Assembly: GCA_964343835.1 (NCBI GenBank)
Contig: CAYFKR010000011.1
Coordinates: 1-64,000 of the forward strand
From: CALEMW01 sp964343835
Lineage (GTDB): Bacteria; Krumholzibacteriota; Krumholzibacteriia; LZORAL124-64-63
Direction: 5' to 3'
DNA: 64,000 nt
Positions 42,359-50,389 of this stretch are shown one piece after another; the first letter of the stretch is position 1, and each line of letters starts with the position of its first letter. Made by a program: the position numbers and the translations under genes. The notes beneath the pieces are model-generated. The model saw only the letters and a program-made list of their open reading frames with translations. It was not told the origin of the DNA and did not search any database.

Positions 42359-43420
42359 ATGCGCCCCGCCGTCGCCCTGCTCCTGCTGCTCGCCCTCCCC
42401 GCCTTCGCGCAGTCCCCCGACCTGGAAGCAAAGGTCGACCGCGTCCTGAAGTCGTTCGAGAGCCTGAACCACCGCCTCGACACCCTCGAGAAGAAGGTGG
42501 ACGACAACCTCTGGTTCGAGCGCGTGGGCGACGTGGCCGAGGTGGAGAAGGTGCGGATCTGGGGACCGCCCAAGTGGAAGCAGGAGTCGGACACGGCCAT
42601 CGGCGCCGGCAACAAGGTGAAGTTCTGGACCTACGTCTTCATCCCCAAGGGCCACGACCGGCGCTCGTCCACCCCCCTGCTGGTCTTCCCCCACGGCGGA
42701 GTGCACAGCGATTACTCCACCTACTACACCCACATCGTGCGCGAGATGGTGGCCCAGGGGTACGTGGTCGTCGCACCCGAGTACCGGGGCAGCACGGGTT
42801 ACGGTCGGGGCATCTACGAGAGCATCGACTACGGCGGCCTGGAGATCGAGGACGTGCATGCGAGCCGCGCCTGGGTTTTGGAGAACTACCCCTTCGTCGA
42901 CGACGACCGCGTGGGCATGATCGGCTGGAGCCACGGTGGCCTGATCAGCCTGATGAACGTGTTCGAGCATCCCGACGACTACGCCTGCGCCTACGCCGGC
43001 GTGCCGGTGAGCGACCTCATCGCCCGCCTCGGCTACCTGGACGACGACTACCGCGACCTCTACCGCGCCGACTTCCACATCGGGCAGGACGTGTACGAGA
43101 ACATCGAGGAATACAAGAGGCGCTCGCCGGCCTGGAACGCGCACCGGCTGGAGACGCCCCTTTTGGTCTTCAGCAATACCAGCGACGAGGACGTGAACGT
43201 GCTCGAGGTGGAGCACCTGATCAAGGCGCTCAAGGCCGAGGGCAAGGACTTCGAGTCGGAGATCTTCCAGCGTGCGCCGGGGGGGCACAGCTTCGATCGG
43301 CTGGACACCGCGGAGGCGCGGAGGATCAGGCTGCGAATCTACCGGTTCCTGGAGGGTTACCTGAGGCCGCTGCGGCCGTTCGGCGGAGAGCAAGCGCTGC
43401 GCGAAGCCTCGCTCCGCTGA
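42359..43420 (+). CDS. secreted alpha/beta-hydrolase, S9 (prolyl oligopeptidase)-like
   Basis: A protein of 353 residues. Signal peptide about 1-17 (ends AFAQS). A coiled coil is likely at 20-45 (LEAKVDRVLKSFESLNHRL). The hydrolase fold has VFPHGGVHSDYSTYY, YVVVAPEYRGSTGYGRG, IGWSHGGLISLM (nucleophile Ser), TSDEDVNVLE (Asp) and APGGHSFDR (His). This is a peptidase-like core without the N-terminal propeller of prolyl oligopeptidases, so it may be an esterase or a small S9 peptidase. GAGGAGAA stands 5 bases before the ATG. Stand-alone gene. Confidence 0.85.
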   Translation: MRPAVALLLLLALPAFAQSPDLEAKVDRVLKSFESLNHRLDTLEKKVDDNLWFERVGDVAEVEKVRIWGPPKWKQESDTAIGAGNKVKFWTYVFIPKGHDRRSSTPLLVFPHGGVHSDYSTYYTHIVREMVAQGYVVVAPEYRGSTGYGRGIYESIDYGGLEIEDVHASRAWVLENYPFVDDDRVGMIGWSHGGLISLMNVFEHPDDYACAYAGVPVSDLIARLGYLDDDYRDLYRADFHIGQDVYENIEEYKRRSPAWNAHRLETPLLVFSNTSDEDVNVLEVEHLIKALKAEGKDFESEIFQRAPGGHSFDRLDTAEARRIRLRIYRFLEGYLRPLRPFGGEQALREASLR

Positions 43421-43667
43421 TGCCTGATCGGAGAGTAGCGTTCCCCGTGAGAGCGCTGCGCTCCCCGCTTCCATGCCCCAAATCCCACCCGCTGAATGGG
43501 CTATCTCGTTACGCTGTATCAATTTAATCTGGATTCCTGTATCTTCGTCATTCTCGATCAAACCCAACGCGCGTGCCGCAGGAGGGGATGGGATCCCCGC
43601 ATCTCGCCCCAGGAGCCCCCCTGCATCCATACTTCGCATGCGCAACACCAGGAGAACAGGAGTTCCG
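43421..43667. other. 247-base intergenic region upstream of the first subtilase
   Basis: No gene is visible. The stretch 43510-43560 is AT-rich (CTGTATCAATTTAATC) and is the likely promoter of the first subtilase, though no clean -35/-10 pair stands out. Confidence 0.4.
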
Positions 43668-46600
43668 ATGAGAACAGGAATGCGAACCCTGCCTCGTCTC
43701 GTTTCCCTCGCCCTTCTCGCCCTTCTTCTCGCCGCCCCTCTCGCCGCGGCGACCCGTGACTTCGTCCCCGTCCAATCCGGCCCCCTCGCCATGGCCGAAG
43801 AGGTGGAGCTCTACGCTCCCGACCGCGTGCTGGTGAAGTTCACCCGCGACGCCGTCGAGCGGAGCAGCTTGCCGGCCGTGATGGACAAGGGTAACGCGAG
43901 CGGTCCCGAGACCGGACTGCCCGCCATCGACGCCGTGCTCGCCCGGGCCGGCGCCAGGACCATCGAGCGCCCGTACGACGCTCCCCGCGACGCCGCCGCT
44001 GCCGAGCGGCTCGGCGTGGACCGCTGGTTCATGGTCCGCGCCGCCCACGGCGACATGCGCGCACTGGCGGCCGAGCTGGCTGCCGATCCGGACGTCGAGT
44101 CCGCCACCGTGGACTGGGTGGCCTTCCCCGCCGCCGTGCCCAACGACGCCAACTACGACCGTCAGTGGGGCCACAACAACGTCGGCCAGATGGTCTCCTA
44201 CGACTGGAGCACGCACACCCACACCGGCCCGACCGTGGGGACCGTCGGCTTCGACGCCCACGCCGAGGCCGCCTGGGACAAGAGCCAGGGCTACGGCGAC
44301 CCGAACGTGGTCATCGCCATCCTGGACAGCGGCGTGGACATCGACCACCCCGACCTGAACCTGGTGGCCGGCTACGACTTCGGCGACAACGACACCAACC
44401 CCGACGACGACAGCGGCAGCCCGGGCCACGGCACCGCCTGCGCCGGCGTGGCTGCGGCCGTCGCCAACAACGGCATCGGCGTGGCCGGCATCGCCGGCGG
44501 CTCGTCGATCATGCCCTGCAAGGTGGCCAACAACCAGGGCTCGATGTACTTCAGCTCCATCCAGGACGCCCTGTACTGGGCTGCGGACAACGGTGCGGAC
44601 GTGATCAGCATGAGCTTCGGCGCCTACATCAGCAGCGACCCCGCGACCGACACCGCCCTGAGCTATGCCTGGAACGCAGGCTGCATCCTGTTCGCCGCCA
44701 CCGGCAACGAGAACTACAACTACATGAGCTACCCGGCCAACCACGCCGACGTGATCGCCGTCGGCGCGGCCTCGCCCTGCGGCGACCGCAAGCGTTCCGC
44801 TGCGAGCTCGCTCTACACCAACCCCGATGTCGACACCGACCCCAACGACTACACCTGCGACGGCGAACGCTGGTGGGGCTCCTGCTACGGCCCGAGCACT
44901 CAGGACGCCTCCGACGCCGTGGACGTGATCGCGCCGACGATCCTGCCCACCACCGACATCGGCGGCAACGGCGGCTACGAGAGCGGTGACTACTCGCTGA
45001 CCTTCAACGGCACCTCCTGCGCCACGCCCTACGCGGCCGGCGTGGCGGCGCTGGTGATCTCCGCCAACCCCACCAACTCCAACCAGCAGGTCTGGGATGC
45101 GATCACCGGTACGGCGACCGACGTGGTGAACGTGGAGTCGGGTGCCGGCTGGGACCGTTACAGCGGCTACGGCCTGGTCAACGCCGACGCCGCCATCGGC
45201 AACACGGGCCCCGTGCCCCCGACGGCCCAGTTCGTCGGCTCGCCCGTCAGCGGCGACTACCCGCTGAACGTTCAGTTCACCGACCAGTCCTCGGGCTAGC
45301 CCACGAGCTGGAGCTGGACCTTCGGCGACGGCGGCACCTCGACCCTGCAGAACCCGAGCCACACCTATGCGGCCGCGGGCGTCTACACGGTGTCGATGAC
45401 GGCCACCAACGCCTTCGGGTCGGACACGGCCACGAAGACGGACTACATCACCGTCACCGAGCCCGGCGTGACCACGTTCGTGACCGCCTCGGGCGAGACG
45501 GCCGTGACCGGCTCCGTGAGCGGCACCTACGCCGCCACGGCGTCCGCCGACGGCTCGTACCAGACGATCACCGAGGTGCAGTACACGGGCCATCCCCGCA
45601 AGACGTACAGCTACCTCGAGCACCGGTGGAGCTTCCTGCTGCCGGCCGGCGGCGACGTCACGTTCCACATGACGGCCGCGCGTCCCGCCAACGGCGACGG
45701 CGACGACTTCGTCTTCGAGTACAGCACCGACGGCGCCACCTGGCTGCCCCTGGCCACCGTCGCCTCGGCGACCCAGCAGGCGTACTCGACCGCTCTCGGT
45801 GCCCTGTCCGGTTCCGTGACCGTCCGCGTGACGGACACCGACCGCAACTGGGGCAACCTGTCGTTCGACTCCGTGGCCGTGGACTACCTGGCCTTCGAGG
45901 TGGGCGACGCCCAGCCCGTGGCGCCGACGGCGGACTTCGTCGGCACGCCCACCAGCGGCGAGTATCCCCTCGCGGTCCAGTTCTCCGACCTGTCGAGCGG
46001 CGACCCGACCTCGTGGAGCTGGACCTTCGGCGACGGCGGCACGTCCACCGCGCAGAACCCGTCCCACACGTACACGGCGGCGGGCGTCTACACGGTGTCG
46101 CTGACCGCGACCAACGCACAGGGTTCCGACACGGCGACGAAGACGGGGTACATCACCGTCACCGAGCCGGGCGCGAACCCCACGACGACCCATGTGGAGG
46201 ACATGTCGGTCACCCGCCGCAAGTCGGGCCCGAACTATCTGGGTGTCTGCACCGTGACGGTGTTCGACGACTTCGGCCAGGCCGTGTCGAACGCCACGGT
46301 CACCGCCACGTACGACGGCCCGAACAGCGGCACCGTCAGCGGCACGACCGGCGGCGACGGCACCGTCGTGCTGGAGACCCCGGGCTTCAAGCGCCCCTCC
46401 GGCGAGTGGTGCTTCGAGGTCACGGACATCAGCCATGCGAGCCTGACCTATGACCCCGGCTCCAACGTCGTGACCCGCGTGTGCGAGGGCGGCGTGGTCA
46501 ACGGTGCCGACACGGCCCTGCTCGTGGACGGCCGCGCTCTGGCCGCCGCTCCCAACCCGTTCAACCCGATGACGGAGATCGCCTTCCGCCTGCCGGCCGA

Positions 46601-46787
46601 CGGCCGCACGCGCCTGACGATCTACGACATCCGCGGTCGTGCGGTGGACGTGCTCGTGGACGGCGACCTGTCGGCCGGCGCCCACAGCGTGTCCTGGAAC
46701 GCCAGGAGCACCTCCGGTGGCGTGTACTTCGCCCGCCTCGAGGGTCCCGGCGTCCGCGAGACCACGAAGCTGATCCTGATCAAGTAG
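43668..46787 (+). pseudogene. subtilase with PKD and FlgD-like domains, interrupted by an in-frame amber codon
   Basis: The reading frame runs 1039 residues if the TAG at 45297-45299 (codon 544) is ignored. First part: signal peptide (about 1-27), pro-region, and an S8 subtilase domain with D220 (ILDSGVDIDHPD), H254 (GHGTACAG) and S450 (NGTSCATPYAAG). Second part: the remainder of a PKD domain, a beta domain, a second PKD, a domain shared with the next gene (EDMSVTRRKSGPN) and a FlgD-like end (AAPNPFNPMTEIAFRLP). In PKD domains SSGSPTSW is common; here TCG has become TAG, a single base change. A 543-residue secreted protease may still be made but would lack its sorting end. CAGGAG precedes the ATG. 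Its paralogue follows. Confidence 0.85.
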
Positions 46788-46812
46788 CACGGAATCCGTG
46801 CGAGCGTGGAGA

Positions 46813-46837
46813 GGGGCGATCATTGATCGCCCCTTTT
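46813..46837 (+). terminator. rho-independent terminator after the first subtilase
   Basis: Stem GGGGCGAT/ATCGCCCC around CATTG, at 46813-46833, followed by TTTTC. Confidence 0.85.
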
Positions 46838-46858
46838 CATTTGTTGCCACATTGCATG

Positions 46859-46888
46859 TTGACGAAATCCAACAACCCGGACTATGCT
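46859..46888 (+). promoter_or_regulatory. putative promoter of the second subtilase
   Basis: TTGACG (46859-46864), an 18-base spacer, and TATGCT (46883-46888). It implies a leader of about 120 bases before the ATG at 47016. The leader can form GAGGC/GCCTC and CGCGTC/GACGCG hairpins (about 46960-47003). Best promoter match in the window. Confidence 0.6.
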
Positions 46889-47015
46889 GAATAGACGTTA
46901 TCAAAGAGCCTGCGACGGAACTGGGAGATCGAACGAGGAAGGAGGTATCGAGACCGGAGGCCTGGGCAAGCCTCGCGTCAACCCGTCAAACCAGACGCGA
47001 ACCCAGGAGTATTTC

Positions 47016-49421
47016 ATGCTACGACTCGCCAATCGCGGACCCTTGGTCCTCGCCCTGAGCCTGCTGCTCGCCGTCGGCGCCCTCGCCGCCGACACCCGTC
47101 CCTTCGCTCCCGTCCAGAACGGTTTCACCGCCACGGCCGATCAGATGGACACGTACGTGCCCGGCCGGATCCTGGTGAAGTTCTCCGCTGACGCGACGCC
47201 CCGCTTCGCCCTCGGCATGAGCGCCGAGAAGGGCGCCGCGGCCACCGACGTGCGCACGGGAATCGCCCAGATCGACGAGATGCTCGCCGATGCCGGCGCC
47301 CGTCGCGTGGAGCGTCCCTTCATCCGACCCGCCGCCGTGGACAAGGCCGGCGCCGACACGAGCCGCTGGTTCCAGTTCGACGTGGCCGAGGGCGACATGA
47401 AGGCCCTGGCCGCCCGCCTGGCCCGCGTGCCCGGCGTGGAAGCCGCCCAGCCCGATCACTACGCCTTCCCGGCGTCGGTGCCCAACGATCCGCTGTACCC
47501 GGACCACTGGGGCCACAACAACACGGCCCAGATGATCTCCTACGACTGGTCCACCTACAGCCACACCGGCCCGACCGTCGGTCTGGTGGGCTTCGACGCC
47601 AACGCCGAGGCCGCCTGGGACGTGACCTACGGCGATCCTTCGGTGACCGTGGCCATCATCGACAGCGGCGTGGACATCTACCATGAGGACCTGAACTGCG
47701 TGGCCGGCTACGACTTCGGCAACAACGACACCAACCCCATGGACGACAGCCGCTCCGCCGGTCATGGCACCTGCTGCGCCGGCGTGACGGCTGCGGTGGC
47801 CAACAACGGCACCGGCGTGGTCGGCGTGGCCGGCAACAGCGCCATCATGCCCCTGAAGGTCGCGGACCGCCGCGGCAGCATGAGCTTCACGTCCATCACC
47901 AACGCCCTGTACTGGGCCGCCGACAACGGCGCCGACGTGATCAGCATGAGCCTGGGCGCCGCCATCAGCAGCGACGCCGCCACCGACGCCGCCATCCTCT
48001 ACGCCTACAACGCGGGCTGCACGATCCTCGCGGCCACCGGCAACGAGAACAACAGCGTGATCAGCTACCCCGCCATCAACGACTACGTGATCGGCGTGGG
48101 CGCGGCCTCCCCCTGCGGCGACCGCAAGCGCAGCTCCAGCCTCTCCACCGAGCTCAACCCCGGCGTGTACGCCGACCCGAACGGTTATACCTGTGACGGC
48201 GAACGCTGGTGGGGCTCCAACTACGGTTCGACCACCCAGGACGACCGCGGCGCCGTGGACGTGATCGCCCCGACCATCGTGCCCACCACCGACATCACCG
48301 GCAGTGCCGGTTACGATGCGGGCAACTACGACATGTTCTTCAACGGCACGTCATGCGCCACGCCCTACGCGGCCGGCGTCTGCGCCCTGATCAAGTCGGC
48401 CTTCCCCGACTACACCCCCGCCGAAGTCCGTGCCCAGCTCGTGAACACGGCCCAGGATATCGTGAACGTCGAGTCCGGCGCCGGCTGGGACCGCTACAGC
48501 GGCTACGGCATGGTGGACGCGGCGGCGGCGGTGGCCGGCGGCGGCGGTCCGGTGGAGAACCCGCCGGTGGCGGCCTTCACGGGCACTCCGGTCAGCGGCA
48601 ACTACCCGCTGGACGTGAGCTTCACCGACCAGTCCACCTACTCCCCGACCACGTGGAGCTGGACCTTCGGCGACGGCGGCACCTCCACCGTCCAGAACCC
48701 GAGCCACACCTACACCGCCGCCGGCACCTACACCGTCTCGCTGACGGTGACCAACGCCTTCGGCAGCGACACGCTCACCAAGACCGACTACATCACCGTC
48801 ACCGAGCCCTCGGCCGGCGGCACGATGTACGTGGCCGACATGAACGTGTACCGCGTCCAGAGCGGCCGGAAGTTCTACGGACGCTGCGACGTGACGATCC
48901 TGGACGACGGGGGCGCCCCGGTGTCCGCCGCCACGGTGTACGCGACCTACTCCGGGGACATCTCCGGATCCGTGAGCGGCGTGACCGGCACCGACGGTAC
49001 CGTCACCCTCTCGACCATCAACAAGGCCACGGGCGTGAACGACTTCTGCTTCACGATCACCAATGTGACCCACGCCTCCCTCACGTACGACTCCGGCTCC
49101 AACGCGGTGACCGAGTCCTGCGAGGGCGGCGACGTGTACTCCGCCGATTCGGCCCTGGCCGCGGGCCCTGCGCTCTCGGTTTCGCCGAACCCCTTCAACC
49201 CCATGACCGAGGTGTTCTTCCGCGTGCCCGTGGACGGCCGCGTGCGCCTCACGGTCTACGACGTGAAGGGCCGCTCCGTGGCGACCCTCGTCGACGCCGA
49301 CATGTCGGCCGGCGCCCACGCCGTGACCTGGTCCGCCGGACAGACCGCCGGCGGCGTGTACTTCGCGCGTCTGGAGGCCCCCGGGGTCGTCGAGACGTCG
49401 AAGCTGATCCTGCTGAAGTAG
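47016..49421 (+). CDS. secreted subtilase with PKD and FlgD-like C-terminal domains
   Basis: A protein of 801 residues, intact paralogue of the preceding gene. Signal peptide about 1-27 (ends ALAAD). Pro-region to about 170 (PGRILVKFSADATPR). S8 catalytic domain about 195-505 with D216 (AIIDSGVDIYHED), H250 (GHGTCCAG) and S446 (NGTSCATPYAAGVCAL). PKD domain about 515-605 (WTFGDGGTST). A conserved beta domain about 610-710 (ADMNVYRVQSGRKFYGR). A FlgD-like end (SVSPNPFNPMTEVFFRVP, then VYDVKGRSVATLVDADMSAG). AGGAG lies 6 bases before the ATG. It has one PKD where the neighbour has two. A secreted or surface protease with nutritive role is likely. Confidence 0.92.
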   Translation: MLRLANRGPLVLALSLLLAVGALAADTRPFAPVQNGFTATADQMDTYVPGRILVKFSADATPRFALGMSAEKGAAATDVRTGIAQIDEMLADAGARRVERPFIRPAAVDKAGADTSRWFQFDVAEGDMKALAARLARVPGVEAAQPDHYAFPASVPNDPLYPDHWGHNNTAQMISYDWSTYSHTGPTVGLVGFDANAEAAWDVTYGDPSVTVAIIDSGVDIYHEDLNCVAGYDFGNNDTNPMDDSRSAGHGTCCAGVTAAVANNGTGVVGVAGNSAIMPLKVADRRGSMSFTSITNALYWAADNGADVISMSLGAAISSDAATDAAILYAYNAGCTILAATGNENNSVISYPAINDYVIGVGAASPCGDRKRSSSLSTELNPGVYADPNGYTCDGERWWGSNYGSTTQDDRGAVDVIAPTIVPTTDITGSAGYDAGNYDMFFNGTSCATPYAAGVCALIKSAFPDYTPAEVRAQLVNTAQDIVNVESGAGWDRYSGYGMVDAAAAVAGGGGPVENPPVAAFTGTPVSGNYPLDVSFTDQSTYSPTTWSWTFGDGGTSTVQNPSHTYTAAGTYTVSLTVTNAFGSDTLTKTDYITVTEPSAGGTMYVADMNVYRVQSGRKFYGRCDVTILDDGGAPVSAATVYATYSGDISGSVSGVTGTDGTVTLSTINKATGVNDFCFTITNVTHASLTYDSGSNAVTESCEGGDVYSADSALAAGPALSVSPNPFNPMTEVFFRVPVDGRVRLTVYDVKGRSVATLVDADMSAGAHAVTWSAGQTAGGVYFARLEAPGVVETSKLILLK

Positions 49422-49448
49422 GATTCCCGCGAGGGACCTGAACACGTG

Positions 49449-49478
49449 GGAGGGGCGGCTACGGCCGCCCCTCCTGTT
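49449..49478 (+). terminator. rho-independent terminator after the second subtilase
   Basis: An 11-bp stem, GGAGGGGCGGC/GCCGCCCCTCC, with loop TACG (49449-49474), then TGTTT. Confidence 0.8.
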
Positions 49479-49527
49479 TGACATTCGAGCGTGCGGGGCG
49501 ATCATGGGAGCACCCCGAGGAGGACCC

Positions 49528-49740
49528 GTGATCCGACGACACTGGAAACGCATCGCCGCCGTCTGCGTCGGCGCCGGCCTGGGCTGGCTCTACTCGTACT
49601 GGCAGGTCTGCAGCGGCAGCACCTGAGGCATCGCCCGCAACCCGCTGGTCAGCGTGGTTTACGGTGCGGTGCTGGGGGGGCTGCTGGTCTCCGGCGGTTC
49701 CGGCAAGGCCGGGAAGGACGACCAAGGAACTGCGGCATAG
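49528..49740 (+). CDS. DUF6132-like small membrane protein with in-frame UGA, candidate selenoprotein
   Basis: A 70-residue frame if the TGA at 49624-49626 (codon 33) is read. Start GTG 49528 with GAGGAGG about 5 bases before it. Two membrane segments flank a short loop: RIAAVCVGAGLGWLYSYW, then CSGST-x-GIARNP, then LVSVVYGAVLGGLLV. DUF6132 proteins, as I recall them, carry a C-x4-C motif here (CTSGTCPI-type) followed by NPxxSxxYGAxxG. In this gene the second Cys is UGA, so the natural reading is selenocysteine. The hairpin that follows fits the bacterial SECIS rules very well. Without read-through the product would be a 32-residue fragment. A bidirectional terminator follows 4 bases after the stop. 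Function unknown; redox or metal handling is plausible. Confidence 0.75.
49624..49659 (+). promoter_or_regulatory. UGA codon and SECIS-like hairpin in the DUF6132-like gene
   Basis: UGA (49624-49626), 20 bases, then apical loop GGUC (49647-49650). The stem is AACC-CGCU paired with AGCG-U-GGUU (49639-49646 with 49651-49659), 8 bp with one bulged U (49655). A GGU-containing loop and a bulged U are the features recognised in the E. coli fdhF SECIS; in fdhF the bulge is on the other strand. Distance, loop size and G content all satisfy the published rules. Confidence 0.65.
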
Positions 49741-49744
49741 GAAA

Positions 49745-49772
49745 AGGCCCCGGACTCGAGAGTCCGGGGCCT
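49745..49772. terminator. bidirectional terminator
   Basis: Perfect 13-bp stem AGGCCCCGGACTC/GAGTCCGGGGCCT with 2-base centre GA. It lies between the DUF6132-like gene and the convergent gene ending at 49795; AAAA flanks it on the left. Confidence 0.75.
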
Positions 49773-49794
49773 CGTCGCTCCTGGCGGAACGGGC

Positions 49795-50271
49795 CTAGTG
49801 GGCGTGGCCGTGGGCCTCGGCCTCCATCCACTTGGCGTACTCGGTGATCGTCGTCTGCGCGTGCTTGTGGATGACGGCGATGACGGCGGGATCGCTGCTC
49901 GTGGTCAGGCTGAGCGAGCCGCCCTCGAACTCGAACATCTCCATCTGGGCGCCGGCCATCATCATGCCGCCGTAGGACGCGCACATGCCGCAGGTGTGGA
50001 GGGGCTCGCCGGCCATCATCTTCTGGCCGGTGGCTTCCATCTTCTTCATGAAGGCGTCGTAGCGGTCCTTCATCTCCACCGGGTAGGTGGTGACCTCGAT
50101 CATGCCGTTGATGGTCTCCTTGGTCTCCCAGGTCATGTGCTGGAAGAGATCCATGTCGGCGGTGAGGTGCTGGCAGAAGGCGCAGTTCTCGAGATCGAAC
50201 CAGGGCTCGTCGCCGGCGACGGCCGTCGCGGCGACCAGGACGGCGAAGAGGATCGTTGACAGGGTCTTCAT
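49795..50271 (-). CDS. secreted Met/His/Cys-rich protein, possible metal-binding
   Basis: A protein of 158 residues. Signal peptide about 1-19 (AVAGD). Two Cys pairs: ENCAFCQHL near the mature N-terminus and HTCGMCASYGGMMMAG in the middle. Numerous Met, and a His-rich tail (AEAHGHAH). Such composition suggests binding of copper, nickel or heme, but I know no matching family. GGAGG stands 8 bases before the ATG. It converges on the DUF6132-like selenoprotein candidate, with only the shared terminator between. Regulation not visible. Confidence 0.7.
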   Translation of the reverse strand: MKTLSTILFAVLVAATAVAGDEPWFDLENCAFCQHLTADMDLFQHMTWETKETINGMIEVTTYPVEMKDRYDAFMKKMEATGQKMMAGEPLHTCGMCASYGGMMMAGAQMEMFEFEGGSLSLTTSSDPAVIAVIHKHAQTTITEYAKWMEAEAHGHAH

Positions 50272-50346
50272 CTGGTTTCCCTCCAGGGATGAGACGGGGG
50301 CTCGGGTCAACGATACAAGAAACCACGATTACACCCTGAACGCGAC

Positions 50347-50371
50347 GCGGCCGGCCCAACGGACCGGCCGC
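50347..50371 (-). terminator. hairpin after the S9 peptidase gene
   Basis: Stem GCGGCCGG/CCGGCCGC with a 9-base loop, 19 bases past the stop of the peptidase gene on the minus strand; no U run. Confidence 0.4.
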
Positions 50372-50389
50372 CGTTGATTCCAGGGTAAA

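Noticed and set aside
45297..45299. TAG in the first subtilase as a pyrrolysine codon.
   Set aside because: Pyl is limited to methyltransferases in a few lineages; the site is a PKD loop where Ser is common. A mutation is simpler.
46889..47015. Leader of the second subtilase as a c-di-GMP (GEMM) riboswitch.
   Set aside because: The conserved GEMM core bases are absent.
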